Positions 1 through 11,020 of a DNA stretch of 64,000 bases are shown here, in pieces. The notes under the pieces were generated by a model that saw only the letters and a program-made list of their open reading frames with translations, was not told where the DNA came from and searched no databases. Where the stretch lies: positions 9,204,636 to 9,268,635 of the forward strand of contig OX422183.1 in NCBI GenBank assembly GCA_949130485.1, written 5' to 3'. The position numbers and the translations under genes are program-made. The stretch comes from Agelas oroides (taxonomy: Eukaryota; Porifera; Demospongiae; Agelasida; Agelasidae). Position 1 is the first letter of the stretch. Each line of letters opens with the position of its first letter.

Positions 1-33
1 TGGCACGAATAGCTTTATGGCACATCACTAACA
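1..33. repeat. Boundary motif of the 8.3-kb tandem unit
   Basis: These 33 bases recur almost exactly at 10678-10710 and 19071-19103. At those places they pass directly into the sequence that here appears only at 2483. The window therefore starts at the end of a further unit lying upstream, and a block of about 2.45 kb interrupts the first boundary. Confidence 0.85.
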
Positions 34-202
34 CACTCTTAAAAATAAGGAGTTCCTGGAACTCCTCTTATCGACAACTAACTCCATCATAGTGACTAAC
101 ACCTTGGGGAGTTCAATTTACTCCTTGACAAGAGTTACCCTTACTAGCAAACTTAATACATGGTATGAGTTACCTATTTTAGTAATGTACTTCCTAAAGA
201 CT

Positions 203-912
203 GAAAACAAACATCAGATTATGAATGTACACACCAAATGGAACTGTTTGATACCAATTTTGCCTACTTTGGTCAAGTATTAGCTGTTTCAGGCCTGGAA
301 ACGTTAGCTACAAGTGACCAATATGTCTAAGTGGTAAACTAAATCACAACCTTACCTAGACTAATTTCAGAACACTTACACCAAAATGAAAACAAACATC
401 AGATTATGAATGTACACACCAAATGGAACTGCTTGATACCAATTTTGTCTACTTTGGTCAAGTATTAGCTGTTTCAGGCCTGGAAACGTTAGCTACAAGT
501 GACCAATACGTCTAAGTGGTAAATTAAATCACAACCGTACCTAGACTAATTTCAGAACACTTACACCAAAATGAAAACAAACATCAGATTATGAATGTAC
601 ACACCAAATGGAACTGTTTGATACCAATTTTGTCTACTTTGGTCAAGTATTAGCTGTTTCAGGCCTGGAAATGTTAGCTATGTACAAGTTACCGATACTG
701 TAAGTGATAGAAACACAACCGTACCTAGACTAATTTCTGAACACTTACACCAAAATGAAAACAAACATCAGATTATGAATGTACACACCAAATGGAACTG
801 TTTGATACCAATTTTGTCTACTTTGGTCAAGTATTAGCTGTTTCAGGCCTGGAAACGTTAGCTACAAGTGACCGATACTGTAAGTGATAAAAACACAACC
901 GTACCTAGACTG
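203..912. repeat. 185-bp tandem repeat, about 3.9 copies
   Basis: Units begin at 203, 388, 573 and 757, each opening with gaaaacaaacatcagattat. Spacings are 185, 185 and 184 bases. The copies differ mainly near their 3' ends, and the last one breaks off near 910. This is satellite-like sequence lying inside the 2.45-kb insertion. Confidence 0.9.
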
Positions 913-1009
913 GTTTGAATCGCAGTTTGAGTTGGTTGCTACGATACAGCTACGTCACTAGTTGCTATGGAATCCTTTCATCTTATGGCTTCCCATAGTG
1001 ACAAGCCAA

Positions 1010-1113
1010 TTAACACACAGTAGTGTCTGCGATATGGGTTACACCCTCAGCAGTTTTGATCTATCAAAACTGCTTCGGGTATAACCCATATCACAGACAC
1101 TACTGTGTGTTAA
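1010..1113. repeat. 104-bp hairpin
   Basis: The arm ttaacacacagtagtgtctg (1010-1029) is matched by its reverse complement at 1094-1113. Pairing continues inward with few mismatches to a short loop near 1060. It resembles a small MITE, or the joined ends of one. Confidence 0.8.
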
Positions 1114-1430
1114 CTAATACATAAACGAAGGTACGTTCCTAGTATATTTGTGCCGTACAAAGACGTCAGCCATGTGCATTTCAATGGCGTGCATGTGATA
1201 GGAGCACACGTCATGCATTTATACTTTCTGCACTTTCAAACCAAGGTGAGTACTTGAGCCGTTTTCAAGTGATCATTGTTTGAAAAGTGGTCTGAACAAG
1301 GAAAGAAGGAATACGAAAAATGGCACTTACGCTACCACATACTTTTGCTTTTAGCTGTCTTCCGCGTGGCTTTTGAGCACTAACATTAGTCTTGCTGATC
1401 ATAAAGGCACTCAACGATGAAGGCTGGGCA

Positions 1431-1497
1431 CTTAAGTATTGCATATATTATGCGTCCGTGCCATCCCTACATAGAGAGTCTACCGACTCTCTGATAG
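1431..1497. repeat. Dispersed repeat shared with 57056-57148
   Basis: The stretch from cttaagtattgcatatatt to the palindromic gagagtctaccgactctct reappears near 57056-57148. The distal copy has an extra internal duplication of the palindrome. It is a non-coding dispersed repeat of unknown type. Confidence 0.65.
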
Positions 1498-2793
1498 CTA
1501 GTTCATATTTCATTTGCATTTCATAATTGTTACATCACTGTGTTTACTTGTGTATACATGTCGGTCACGATGGTCTAAAGTGTGTCACAATCCTGGAGCA
1601 CCTGTTGTTTCCACGGTCACTAAAGGTCAAGACCACTATACTGCACTACAACAAGGTAAACGCTATCCTCTATTAGTTTCATCTAAATACACTGCAGCTT
1701 CGTTTTATTTTTACGCATGTGTACTGCAAAATGCTAAATGTGTAACTCTTCACTACAAAAGGAACTTAAAATTGTGTTCCTCCGTAATGCTTCACTTTTG
1801 ATCGTTGGTTGACAGTGTAAGCTTGGTAATACCTGCAAATGATAACAAGGTCACATATAACATGTCTCATTCATAGACGCATTTATTTGTTTTTAACAGG
1901 GCTGCACAGATGTTGACCTGTTAGTGGAAGGCACTGGACGGCATGAGCCATATATAGTTGCCATAGACCGTGCAATATCATCTCTATATAGAGTCTGACT
2001 GTCTTCTCACAGCACACACTCTTGGTGACGCTTTAGCCGATCTTATTTGTACCTATTTTGTTTTTGATATAGCATATCCAAAATCAGTGTATGCATTGCT
2101 GATCTTTTATCAGCACTTTGTATTGGGACTAAAAGATAACCAAAAGGTTCCAGCATCTGTTTCCTCCCTGTGCTCTTCTTTGTCTAGTTAGCTTGTGTGT
2201 TTTCTCTCCAGTTTTATTTTAGTTATACTTTATGCATGCAGATATTAATCTTTATTGTTGGTTTGTACATTTGAAGGCTAAACCCTATACACTACATTAA
2301 AGTTCATTCAAACTACTTTACTAGTTACACTAACTCCACATAAGAGTAACTAGTGTACTCCTTTAAGTGCTTACCATAACTCCATACAGGAGTAAAAATT
2401 TTACTCCTTGGGGGGTTAAATTTGCCCGGCTGTCGGAACTCCTTCAAAAAGAGTAACTCTTACTCCTTTCTTCTAACAGTGCAGGAGTGCTTGATCAATA
2501 TGACCTTTAGCTACCAAGATTAAAAAACTTGTTTCCAGAAATCCGTATGTTTGGAGAGTACATTACTTTACATTTGTAATATCCCTTGTTATCATGTTGA
2601 CACAACGACAACGAGCATGTGGGATAATTGTAAGCTGACAAAAACCGTTACTTAGATATTGTGATTGCATGTGGAATATGCACATAATTAAACATGACAG
2701 GTCAGTATGGACAATCATTGACTTGAGTCTACTACTTTCTTCTTACATCACGATAATACACATACTATGATAATACAGATCATAAACATGATA

Positions 2794-3837
2794 TCAGTTT
2801 TCATCGATTTCTTTCCAGATATCGCAAGTATTCTTGTACTTCCAATCAAGACTATCACAAAAAATCTCGGGATCTGCTACATGAAGAGGTGTTTTGTACT
2901 GTGTACCAGATAACTTCTCAGTGCCCATTTTTAATTGCTTGCCAATGATCTCACCAATTGCTTCACCACGGCATTCCACCACAACTTCTACCCGTTTCCG
3001 CTTTAGTGGAGGGTTACCAACCAATTCATCTCTGAAATCACGTTTTTCAGGTGGCTTTATTGCAATCAGGGGTATATCAATATTACTCGTTTCACAATCT
3101 TCAGTCATCATGCCATCAAAGTAATCATGAAAGTTCCTGCTCATTGCCAATAGATTGTTCTCACTGTTTGTGAGCTCCTTGAAATCTTTTCTTGGTTTGA
3201 TGTGGCACTTAATAGGACGATTGTGAGCGAAAACTTCTGGACGTTCTATTCTCTGGAGTTGTGCAAGAGGAGAATTCATGCTCAGTGCACTGACATTGGA
3301 TTCTGATGATGGAACTACAGCAAGTTCCTCAAGTGTTTGAATTGGAGATTCAGAGTCAGTAGGATCATAGTCTGACAAGAGCACTTCTTTGAGATCACTT
3401 TCAAGAACATATGTAACTTTTTCGTCTTCTACTGCAACGTCACCAGGCTGGACAATTAAAGGATTGTTAAGGTACCAATGTCTAAGAAAGACAAGAAACG
3501 AATCAGCGTCACACCTTTCACGGAACAACAGAGCTATGTTTAAATCATTGCTGCTGCCATCATAATAGATGGATTTAGAATGTTCGAGTGAGTAACAAGC
3601 TTTATGCTCTTGTGCACGCCTGTAGATAGTGCCTCTAATTACTTTCTTCTTCTTAGCCCCAAAATATTTTGCTCTCACCTCAAAACACTCCACAAGAGAC
3701 TTCACCAAACAAACAATCCTCAATGATTCCTGAAGAGTGTATCCTAGCACTCGGAATGAAGATAAATCCGAAACCAATATTAGTTCTCCAGTGATATTGG
3801 CATCTGTGACAAATATTAAGAGTAACCAATAATACAT
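2794..3837 (-). CDS. HNH-nuclease-like protein, copy 1
   Basis: Single open frame of 347 codons. Around residues 204-245 a CHIKP block is followed by ENNLLAMSRN and then FHDYFDG. That His...Asn-Asn...His pattern is typical of HNH endonuclease cores (HNH_2 type). The C-terminal third is basic (KRKR near residue 280) and ends in a Trp-rich segment. The N-terminus is hydrophobic (YYWLLLIFV) and sits beside a possible splice acceptor (gtcacag), so the true first exon may differ from the Met chosen here. The gene diverges from the signal-peptide exon at 4735. Function is unknown; a domesticated-transposon or defence origin is possible. The coding status is more secure than the family name. Confidence 0.6.
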   Translation of the reverse strand: MYYWLLLIFVTDANITGELILVSDLSSFRVLGYTLQESLRIVCLVKSLVECFEVRAKYFGAKKKKVIRGTIYRRAQEHKACYSLEHSKSIYYDGSSNDLNIALLFRERCDADSFLVFLRHWYLNNPLIVQPGDVAVEDEKVTYVLESDLKEVLLSDYDPTDSESPIQTLEELAVVPSSESNVSALSMNSPLAQLQRIERPEVFAHNRPIKCHIKPRKDFKELTNSENNLLAMSRNFHDYFDGMMTEDCETSNIDIPLIAIKPPEKRDFRDELVGNPPLKRKRVEVVVECRGEAIGEIIGKQLKMGTEKLSGTQYKTPLHVADPEIFCDSLDWKYKNTCDIWKEIDEN

Positions 3838-4734
3838 TTACCTGTCAACAAACAGGATCCCTCCCGTTTAACTAAGAAGCTACTAGCTATGTTCCTACAG
3901 TGAAAACATGGCGTTAGTGACAGTACTTTAGCATCGTATAAGATTTGTATAAAACCCGTCTTTCCCCATGGTAACAGTGGCCATGTTAGAGGGCAAGTTT
4001 CCATAGACCTAATGCATTTTGCCATCTGGCTGCCATCACCACGGTATGACCTAGTCTCGCAAGCCACACCCTTCGCAGAGAGAGGAAGGGTCTGATCACG
4101 CTGCAACCATCAAGTTGTCGCCATGACAGAAACTTGTGACCAATCAGATCCGCGCTCTTCGTAGATCGCATCCGTTGTCATGGAGTACAATTACGTCACA
4201 ACGTGTTTAGCGGATGTTAGCATCTTATTACATAACCGCAGTGGTCGATAAATCCTTTTCGTTTGAGTGGGGAGGTAAAGGCAAAGACAGATATTATCTG
4301 TTGCGACCCCACCCCTTTTCAAACCCTGTACCTGCCTCTGGTTACATGTTAACAGACCCTAATACTACCCATGATAGCTAGCTCGACAGACAAACCTTTT
4401 AATGGTTGGAAGTCAATATCTCTTAGTGTTTGTCCTAACCACTTGGCAAGTTCTTCTGGTGTAAAGTGTGGATTGAACACGAGACCTGCACTCTCAGCCA
4501 TCGTATAGAGAGAAGCCACTGTCCTACACTGCTAAGGATAGCAGTATCTATGACTCGCTAGATCTAACAGCCTAGTAACACCAAATTTCCTATTTTGGTG
4601 CACGTGACCTCTAAGTACATATCTTCCGGTGATATCCGTTATGATAATCGGAGTCATGCGGCTGTCGTCCGTGTCAGAGGGAAGATTTAGGCCCACAGTA
4701 CAGGCGTGGGGCGTGGAGTACTGGGCACGAGTCT
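3838..4734. promoter_or_regulatory. Divergent spacer between HNH-like gene and signal exon
   Basis: About 0.9 kb separates the minus-strand HNH-like start from the plus-strand signal-peptide exon. It holds a CCAAT box (4140-4144) and a CRE-like ttacgtca (4191-4198), both kept in the copies near 5210 and 12750. Conservation across units supports a shared two-way promoter. This is inference only, and no TATA box stands out. Confidence 0.4.
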
Positions 4735-4780
4735 ATGGCTGTCAGAATATTGTTGGGATCCCTAGCACTGGCAGCTGTAG
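4735..4780 (+). CDS. Signal-peptide exon, copy 1a
   Basis: ATG opens MAVRILLGSLALAAV and is followed by a strong donor (G|gtaagtacg), leaving phase 1. It matches exon 1 of the receptor gene at 26545 minus two residues. No Ig exon follows in this unit, so it is either an orphan first exon or the start of an unrecognised product. Unit duplication explains its presence. Confidence 0.55.
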
Positions 4781-5293
4781 GTAAGTACGTAGTGTAAACA
4801 TGTTTCAGTTGGCTCTCTGTTGGGGTTTTATCTTCATGTGCGCTTCGATCGGGTGAGGTTTATGTGTATGTGAAGGATGCAGGCCAGGGCTAGGGCCGGG
4901 TGTAATAACACATTACGTATATATTACGTACATATGAAGTAACTGCAAGCGACTAAAAGTCTAGATCCTCTGTATAGCTATTTGCACAGTACGTTAGCAT
5001 CGTATAAGATTTGTATAAAACCCATCTTTCTCCATGGTAACAGTGGCCATGTTAGAGGGCAACTTTCCATAGACCTAATGCATTTTGCCATCTGGCTGCC
5101 ATCACCACGGTATGACCTAGTCTCGCAAGCCACACCCTTTGCAGAGAGAGGAAGGGTCTGGTCACGCTGCAACCATCGAGTTGTTGCCAGGACAGAAACT
5201 TGTTGTGACCAATCAGATCCACGCTCTTCGTAGATCGCATCCGTTGTCATGGAGTACAATTACGTCACGTGTTTAGCAGATGTCAGCATCTTA

Positions 5294-5685
5294 GGCCACT
5301 CCAAATGAGACTATAGTTTCCCGTCCACCGCCCGCCCCCTCCGGAGTCTACCGCGCCATTTGACCATTATGGCCATTATTATTCTAAATATCCGAAATGT
5401 TTCAACGCCATCCAACGTACAACGCGCGCACTAGTACGCAGTACCGTAGCAAACGTAGACTTGTGTAAAAGCAGGCATTGCGCCAACGTTGCCCCATTCA
5501 GTGGAACGCTAATAGTGTGAATGCGTTCGACAGCTCTAGGATGCGGAGATTCCGACGCGGTTCGGTTTTATTTCGCACGAAATTATAATGAGATTCATAG
5601 CAATGGTTAATGGTAATAGACCGCCCGCCCGCATGTAAAATCACAGAAGTCAGGACGGGAAACTATAGTCTCATTTGGAGTGGCC
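5294..5685. mobile_element. Harbinger-like MITE
   Basis: The terminal inverted repeat ggccactccaaatgagacta at the left is answered at 5666-5685, and the pairing runs about 32 bp. Direct tta (or ctta) copies flank it, and homologous sites in the other units are empty. GGCC-type ends with a TTA target duplication fit PIF/Harbinger. The 392-bp interior is GC-rich and non-coding. Confidence 0.75.
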
Positions 5686-6157
5686 CTTATCTACATAACC
5701 GCAATGGTCGATAATCGTTTGAGTGGGGCGGTAAAGGCAAAGACAGATATTATCTGTTGCAACCCCACCCCTTTTCAAACCCTGTACCTGCCTCTGGTTA
5801 TATCCTAACAGACCCTAATACTACCCATGATAGCTAGCTCGACAGACAAACCTTTTAAGGGTTGGAAGTCAATATCTCTTAGTGTTTGTCCTAACCACTG
5901 GGCAAGTTCTTCTGGTGTAAAGTGTGGATTGAACACGAGACCTGCACTCTCAGCCATCGTATAGAAAGAAGCCACTGTCCTACGCTGCTAAGGATAGCAG
6001 TATCTATGACTCGCTAGATCTAACAGCCAAGTAACACCGAATTTCCTATTTTGGTGCACGTGACCTCTCAGTACATCTTCCGGTGATATCCGTTATGATA
6101 ATCGGAGTCATGCGGACAGCATACAGGCGTGGGGCGTGGAGTACTGGGCACGAGACT

Positions 6158-6197
6158 ATGGCTGTCAGAATATTGTTGGGATCCCTGGCAGCTGTAG
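6158..6197 (+). CDS. Signal-peptide exon, copy 1b
   Basis: It encodes MAVRILLGSLAAV, followed by the same G|gtaagtacg donor in phase 1. It is two codons shorter than copy 1a because a six-base leucine-alanine repeat was lost in frame. It lies in the internal duplication and has no partner Ig exon. Confidence 0.5.
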
Positions 6198-6644
6198 GTA
6201 AGTACGTAGTGTAAACATATGGCTCTCTGTTGGGGTTTTATCTTCACGTGCGCTTCGATCGGGTGAGGTTTATGTGCATGTGAAGCATGCAGGCCAGGGC
6301 TAGGGCCGGGGGTAATATTACGTATATATGAAGTAACGGCAAGCGACTAAAAGTCTAGAGCCTTTGCACTGAATGTAGAACATAATATGGGGGGCCAAGG
6401 GATCAGTGTTTTCAGAGCAAACTGATTGTTTGGCTAGATTACCAGTCACATCATGCATACTACTGTAGCTAGTAGCAAGGTTTGCCACTGTCTAGCTATA
6501 TACCAACGAGGCAGGCTAGAGGGATTGTCAAAATGCAGAGGATAGCTTGCCATGGAAGAACTGTACAATCAATCAATGTTCAGTAACAGTTAATGGATGC
6601 TTAGTAAAGGTTTGTTGGATTTTAAAAAAGGTCAACAACTGAAA

Positions 6645-6880
6645 CAAGGGGTAGTCACATGTCGCCTGTAGAAGCGTTTGCGACCGCAATCAAATTTTTT
6701 GATCGGCAAAGTGTCCTGGATCAAAGGTCGAAGGTCGAATTGCAGCCGCGCGTTCTTGATTGTTGATTCTTAGCAGTTTGGAGGTCACCTTGATCCCTTG
6801 ATCGGCCCCCCCAAACTTGATTCAGTTTTGATCCAGGTCGCAAACGCTTCTACACGGGACATATAAGTGACTACCCCTTG
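6645..6880. mobile_element. GTAGTCAC-family MITE, first copy
   Basis: The left end caaggggtagtcacatgtcg pairs with a right end finishing gtgactaccccttg. Internal arms around gcgtttgcgacc are also inverted. Relatives lie at 6905, 13783, 14058, 27335 and 49099, which makes this one of the commonest small elements here. Confidence 0.75.
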
Positions 6881-6904
6881 TGAAAAGTAGTCACATCCAC
6901 TGTA

Positions 6905-7163
6905 CAAGGTGTAGTCACTAATATGTCCCATGTAGAAGCGCTTGTGACTGGGATCAAAATTGAATCAAGTGATCAAAGTGACCTCTGAGCCTTTTAATGG
7001 ATCAAGAACACATGGCTGGAATATGACCTTTGACCCTTGAAAATCAAGTGATCAAGAGCCTCAGAAGGGAACGATCAAGCGATCAATCACACTTTTTGCT
7101 GATCATAAATTTGATCACAGTCACAAACGCCTCAACAGGCGACATACAAGTGACCACCCCTTG
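6905..7163. mobile_element. GTAGTCAC-family MITE, second copy
   Basis: Opens caaggtgtagtcactaatat and ends gtgaccaccccttg. It sits 24 bases after its relative at 6645, so the two form a near-tandem pair. The pairing is retained in unit 2. Confidence 0.75.
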
Positions 7164-7937
7164 CCACTGTCTAGCTATAACACTGTTGATCAACCTGAAC
7201 TGTACAATCCATCAATGCTTAGTAAAGGTTGGTAGATTTTTAGGAAAGGTCGACAACCGAAAATTAGCAATGAGACTGCATATTGATTGGAAAGATGTTT
7301 AGGAAACAGCAAGTAAAGCTGGATCATTGTAATAGTGCAGGTTGGGCCAGTCACAAAATTGGGTACAGTCAAACAGCATCCCATAAAGTGTGCTACCTGG
7401 ATGAAGCATGGTCGGGTCCCAAGACCCTCAGTACAGTACACACCCTGCAGTGAATACTAGAAGTGTAGGGTTAGTGGTACACATAGAACCCTTTGGCTTA
7501 ACACACAAGTAAATGTGTCCTGTACCTGATGTTGTGTGTTACTTTGGACATAGATGCTTATTCAAACCCAAAATAAATGCAGTTTTGTCTTAGTCCTATA
7601 TCAATTGCTAAATATTCTCAGAGGAGTGCTACTTCGATATTCATAATTAATAAGCTTCTAACACCTGATGTCTACTTTCGAAGTCTGCATTCACAAGAAG
7701 TTATGTAGTAAACAGTGTATTCTTAGGATTCACTGAAAGGATTTATAATAATGCTGTTTGATGGGTAGATACTTCATGTTGCAACACACAGATATTGAAC
7801 AGTAGGGTGTTGGTCAGAGAACAATAGAGGTACTATTGATCCCTAGCTAAACCCAACTCCCCCTAGTATTTGTGCGTTGGAACACCAAGTATTACCGTTT
7901 GAGGGGCATCTGTTTATAAGTTCTAACTTCAATTCAG

Positions 7938-8741
7938 GTGTTTGCGTATGCTCATTTTATGTTGGATGAAAATGGCAAACAAGGTTCATTGAATGTTGTC
8001 GACCTGGCCATAGCTACCAGATTCTTTGACCTAGACAATGTCACTTCATGGGTAAGTGAACTCCATCCTCTAACAAAATGTCTATATACATTCGTATGAA
8101 TTCACTTGTTGTTACAATTTATGGACTCTCAATGCATGATAGTTTGTTTCTTGCATTGAGATCCATTGCTGTGTATTTATATAATACAATGCACATACAA
8201 ATTCAAATACATTTATAAATGTGCATGACTGTGTACATTGTCCACCATGTTTGTGATATTTCAATTGTACAGGTTCTTCTCCCTATGTCAGTCATGGTGT
8301 CACTGTCAGGACCAGTTGATGAACTGAGCGCCATGAACATTACAGGTCAGTCTCCCTCAGAACATCCCCAGCAGTTGTCAGACTTATCGTGCATGCTATG
8401 AAGACACGCACCCCACAAAATGTATATGCTATTATCAAGAGTGTATAATGGATTGGAAGAGAGTATATATTTATGATATTGAAATGAACAATCAATATCC
8501 AGCATATAATCTGTAAGCTGCATTTTTGAGCTATTTAATATATTTCCTTTGTATTGATTCTTCCTCGACTTGTATATACCAGTGACATGGAAAGCATCAT
8601 ACCTGTGCTTCATTATGTTAGAATCATGTAGAGTGCTACCTATACTCTATTAGAGCATCATTGTTAAAAATTGTTTTATATGCTGTTATGTTTTTAGGTT
8701 GCTGAGAAGCCTTTGCCTCCAAGTGATATCTGGAATAAGCA
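7938..8741 (+). pseudogene. VPS13-like exon remnants, unit 1
   Basis: Three exon-like blocks have good splice signals: 7938-8051 (38 codons, phase 0), 8273 to about 8408, and 8698 to about 8741. Joined, they read as a segment containing LLPMSVMVSLSGP and then PPSDIWNKQS. The spacing and the late 'DIW' element recall the middle region of VPS13-type lipid-transfer proteins; this rests on recall of the family, not on alignment. A 10-base deletion after attacaggt breaks the second block relative to unit 2, and a gypsy fragment cuts off the third. It looks like a captured, decaying gene piece. Confidence 0.35.
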
Positions 8742-8745
8742 GTCT

Positions 8746-9178
8746 ATTGGAATGACCGAATGAAATGCTACTACGATGCATCTGTACGAGAGATGAGCTG
8801 GTCCAGTGTGGTTATACAACCCTCAAAGAAGGGATCTCACCTAAACTTCAAAGACCGTGGCAGGGACCCTACCTCATCACAAATAAGATAATTGATGTGA
8901 GCTACAACATTCAGTTGAGCCCTCACACTAAGCCCAAGGTCACACACCACAACTGGATGGCAGAATATCCCAAGATGGCTTCATGACCAAGATGCTCGAC
9001 AACGGCAGGCAGAGGAGGTGACTATAAAAAGTCATGTTACTGTCGACAAGGAGGCTGAAGCAAATTGACACAACTCCAAAGCACAACACTGCTGAACTGG
9101 TTCCTGCACTGAGAAGTCACTGTCAGTGAGCACCTCCGCATCGGTATGGCCAGCTGGCAGCTAAAATGGTCGGAGCTA
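8746..9178 (+). pseudogene. Ty3/gypsy integrase C-terminus, unit 1
   Basis: The frame covering 8765-8986 encodes KEGISPKLQRPWQGPYLIT and then KPKVTHHNW, the classic end of Ty3/gypsy integrases. The upstream part (RMKCYYDASVREMS) is in another frame. It is out of register at the Tyr-Asn-Pro junction, and about 11 bases are missing at agctggtcc compared with unit 2. No reverse transcriptase or protease is present. Only the 3' end of the element survives. Confidence 0.75.
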
Positions 9179-9405
9179 AGGAGAGGGGAGTGTGACGAAC
9201 ACTCATCACTTGGACAATGTGTTGATGTATGTTTTATAGTTACCATTGTATGTATTTTAATTTATGCTGAAAGATCCAGATGGACATGCTATACGGTACC
9301 AGTTTTATTCATTCCAGAGTTGCTAAGACCATCCCTGATTGTCTATATAGGTGTTATACATTTTGACTGTGACAGACAAGTCAGATTTTCACGAGGTGTT
9401 GAGAC
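9179..9405 (+). mobile_element. Gypsy polypurine tract and start of 3' LTR
   Basis: The purine run aaggagaggggag (9178-9190) is followed at once by tgtgacgaac, the usual layout of a polypurine tract and LTR start. The LTR's 3' limit is unclear, because a hAT-like element has inserted at 9406 and no second LTR is in view. Confidence 0.5.
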
Positions 9406-9926
9406 TAGGCCTTGATAGATTATGCTCAAGCCCCTGCCTATTATTCTATTCTCTGATTCCCAAAATTTTGACCCATTATGCTTTACAATTCACCTATTAT
9501 GCTTTTCGATTCACCTATTATGCTTCTCATTTCGCCACAGAAATTTTATATACCACAGTTGAAAACATGAACAGACAACTTAGAACATGAGTTACAAGAC
9601 ACAGATAGCAAAAAAAATAGAAATTTCAATCAACCATGTGGTTTTCCCAGTTAAACACTTAATTAACTTAACCTGTTCTAGCCTGTATGTAATTGTGGAC
9701 TCTTGACCTAGAACTGTATCACTGCACACTGAAGGAACAGCCTGGCAGTTGTAATGAAACAGTTGAGACTACAGGTACTGAGAGTGAGAGTCAATCATTC
9801 AAGAAATCAGCCTATTATGCCTGCATGGATCATCATGAAAATCAGCCTATTATGGCAGCATAATTCTTGATGCTCAAGAGCACCTATTATGCTCAAAATT
9901 ATGCCAGCATAATCTATCAAGGCCTA
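9406..9926. mobile_element. hAT-like MITE in the gypsy LTR, unit 1
   Basis: The ends taggccttgatagattatgc and its reverse complement enclose 521 bp, flanked by perfect 8-bp duplications gttgagac (9398-9405, 9927-9934). The interior has several cctattatgc words. An 8-bp target duplication points to hAT transposase. The same insertion occurs in unit 2, so it predates the unit duplication. Confidence 0.85.
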
Positions 9927-11020
9927 GTTGAGACGAGTCTTTGTCAAAGTTCACAAGACCAGAGGGGACCATAACGATAGTCTCAACTAACTTCATATGT
10001 TCAGCACTTCTTGTATGCAGGAGCTGCCACCTACATTGTACAAGCGTAAATGAGTAGCTAATGCTGAGGATTCTCAAGCCCCCTGTGCCAGGGACTTCTT
10101 AGGAGCAGAGTAGGTACTCAGCTCCCTTCCCCCCAGTCTCAGTATGGGCACATGCAGGTTAAATCCGAGACCTGTTGAGTGCCCATTTCAGAGTCTCTTA
10201 CTGCTCTTTAGAGCTCTCATCTCATCGTCGTTAATGTGATTTTGTCACTTTTTTCAACTTAGCGGTGTGCGCTATGCACTCTGAACAGCTGCATCTTCAG
10301 AGACAAGTTGTTAACCCTTTTCACTTTACCCCTTGTGCATGCGTGCAGGGTTAACTATCTGTAGTGATATGTGCTGAAGGAATGATAGCAAAAAAGTAGT
10401 TGCTGTATGTATGCACATTTTGTGTTGTAAAATAGCTGTAATGTAGCTAGAGGTAAGCTTGGATCATAAACATAGACCGATAATGGGATCAGAAAGGTAA
10501 CATCAGAGGAGGAACTTTACACTCCAGTCAAGAATGCAATCATCCACTCATAAAGCCCATATATAGACTATGTACATGCTTTATTGTCATGTGATTTTTG
10601 CTTCATTGGCTTCTTTATTATAATATGAGCATCTCTTAATATTAGCCTATCAAGAAATTTCTATTCATTAGCAACAGTGGCACGAATAGCTTTATGGCAC
10701 ATCACTAACAGGAGTGCTTGATCAATATGACCTTTAGCTACCAAGATTAATAAACTTGCTTCCAGAAATCCGTATGTTTGCAGAGTACATTACTTTACAT
10801 TTGTAATATCCCTTGTTATCATGTTGACACAACGACAATGAGCAAGTGGGATAATTGTAAGCTGACAAAAACCGTTACTTAGATATTGTGATTTCATGTG
10901 GAATATGCACACAATTAAACATGACAGGTCAGTATGGACAATCATTGACTTGAGTCTACTACTTTCTTCTTACATCACGATAATACACATACTATGATAA
11001 TACAGATCATAAACATGATA

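Larger units (their letters stand above)
34..2482. mobile_element. 2.45-kb insertion at the first unit boundary
   Basis: The block is absent from the equivalent junctions near 10710 and 19103. Both ends carry short sequences built on ggagt/actcc words in opposite orientation (about 48-150 and 2320-2480). Direct copies of ctaaca flank it, which may be a target duplication. Inside are a 185-bp tandem repeat and a hairpin. No convincing coding sequence was seen, and the short open frames here lack any recognisable domain. A non-autonomous element or a composite of several is likely. Confidence 0.5.
4986..6364. repeat. Internal tandem duplication within unit 1
   Basis: Sequence from cagtacgttagcatcg onward repeats 3923-4985 with an offset of about 1.06 kb. 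It covers the divergent spacer and the signal exon. The second copy is lengthened by a MITE at 5294-5685 and has small deletions. Units 2 and 3 have only one copy of this block. Confidence 0.85.
2483..10677. repeat. Tandem segmental unit 1
   Basis: This unit aligns collinearly with 10711-19070 apart from copy-specific insertions and deletions. Relative to unit 2 it has an extra internal duplication (4986-6364) and a Harbinger-like MITE (5294-5685). It lacks the element at 12268-12640, the 14611-15135 segment and the element at 15805-16550. The flanks look about 97-98% identical by eye, so the duplication is fairly recent. A small hairpin with arms gttaaccct/agggttaac lies near 10309-10353. 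Confidence 0.85.

Noticed and set aside
2894-3124. Plus-strand open frames opposite the HNH-like genes (also at 11121 and 19512)
   Set aside because: Shadows of the minus-strand coding sequence. They recur only because the gene is duplicated.
3838-4171. Minus-strand upstream exon for the HNH-like gene (frame with MATVTMEKDGF)
   Set aside because: The frame meets a stop before any plausible donor, and the other frames here have only short, unsupported openings.
9191-10090. Full-length 3' LTR of the gypsy element
   Set aside because: The start after the polypurine tract is clear, but no matching 5' LTR or credible 3' end was found, so the limit was left open.
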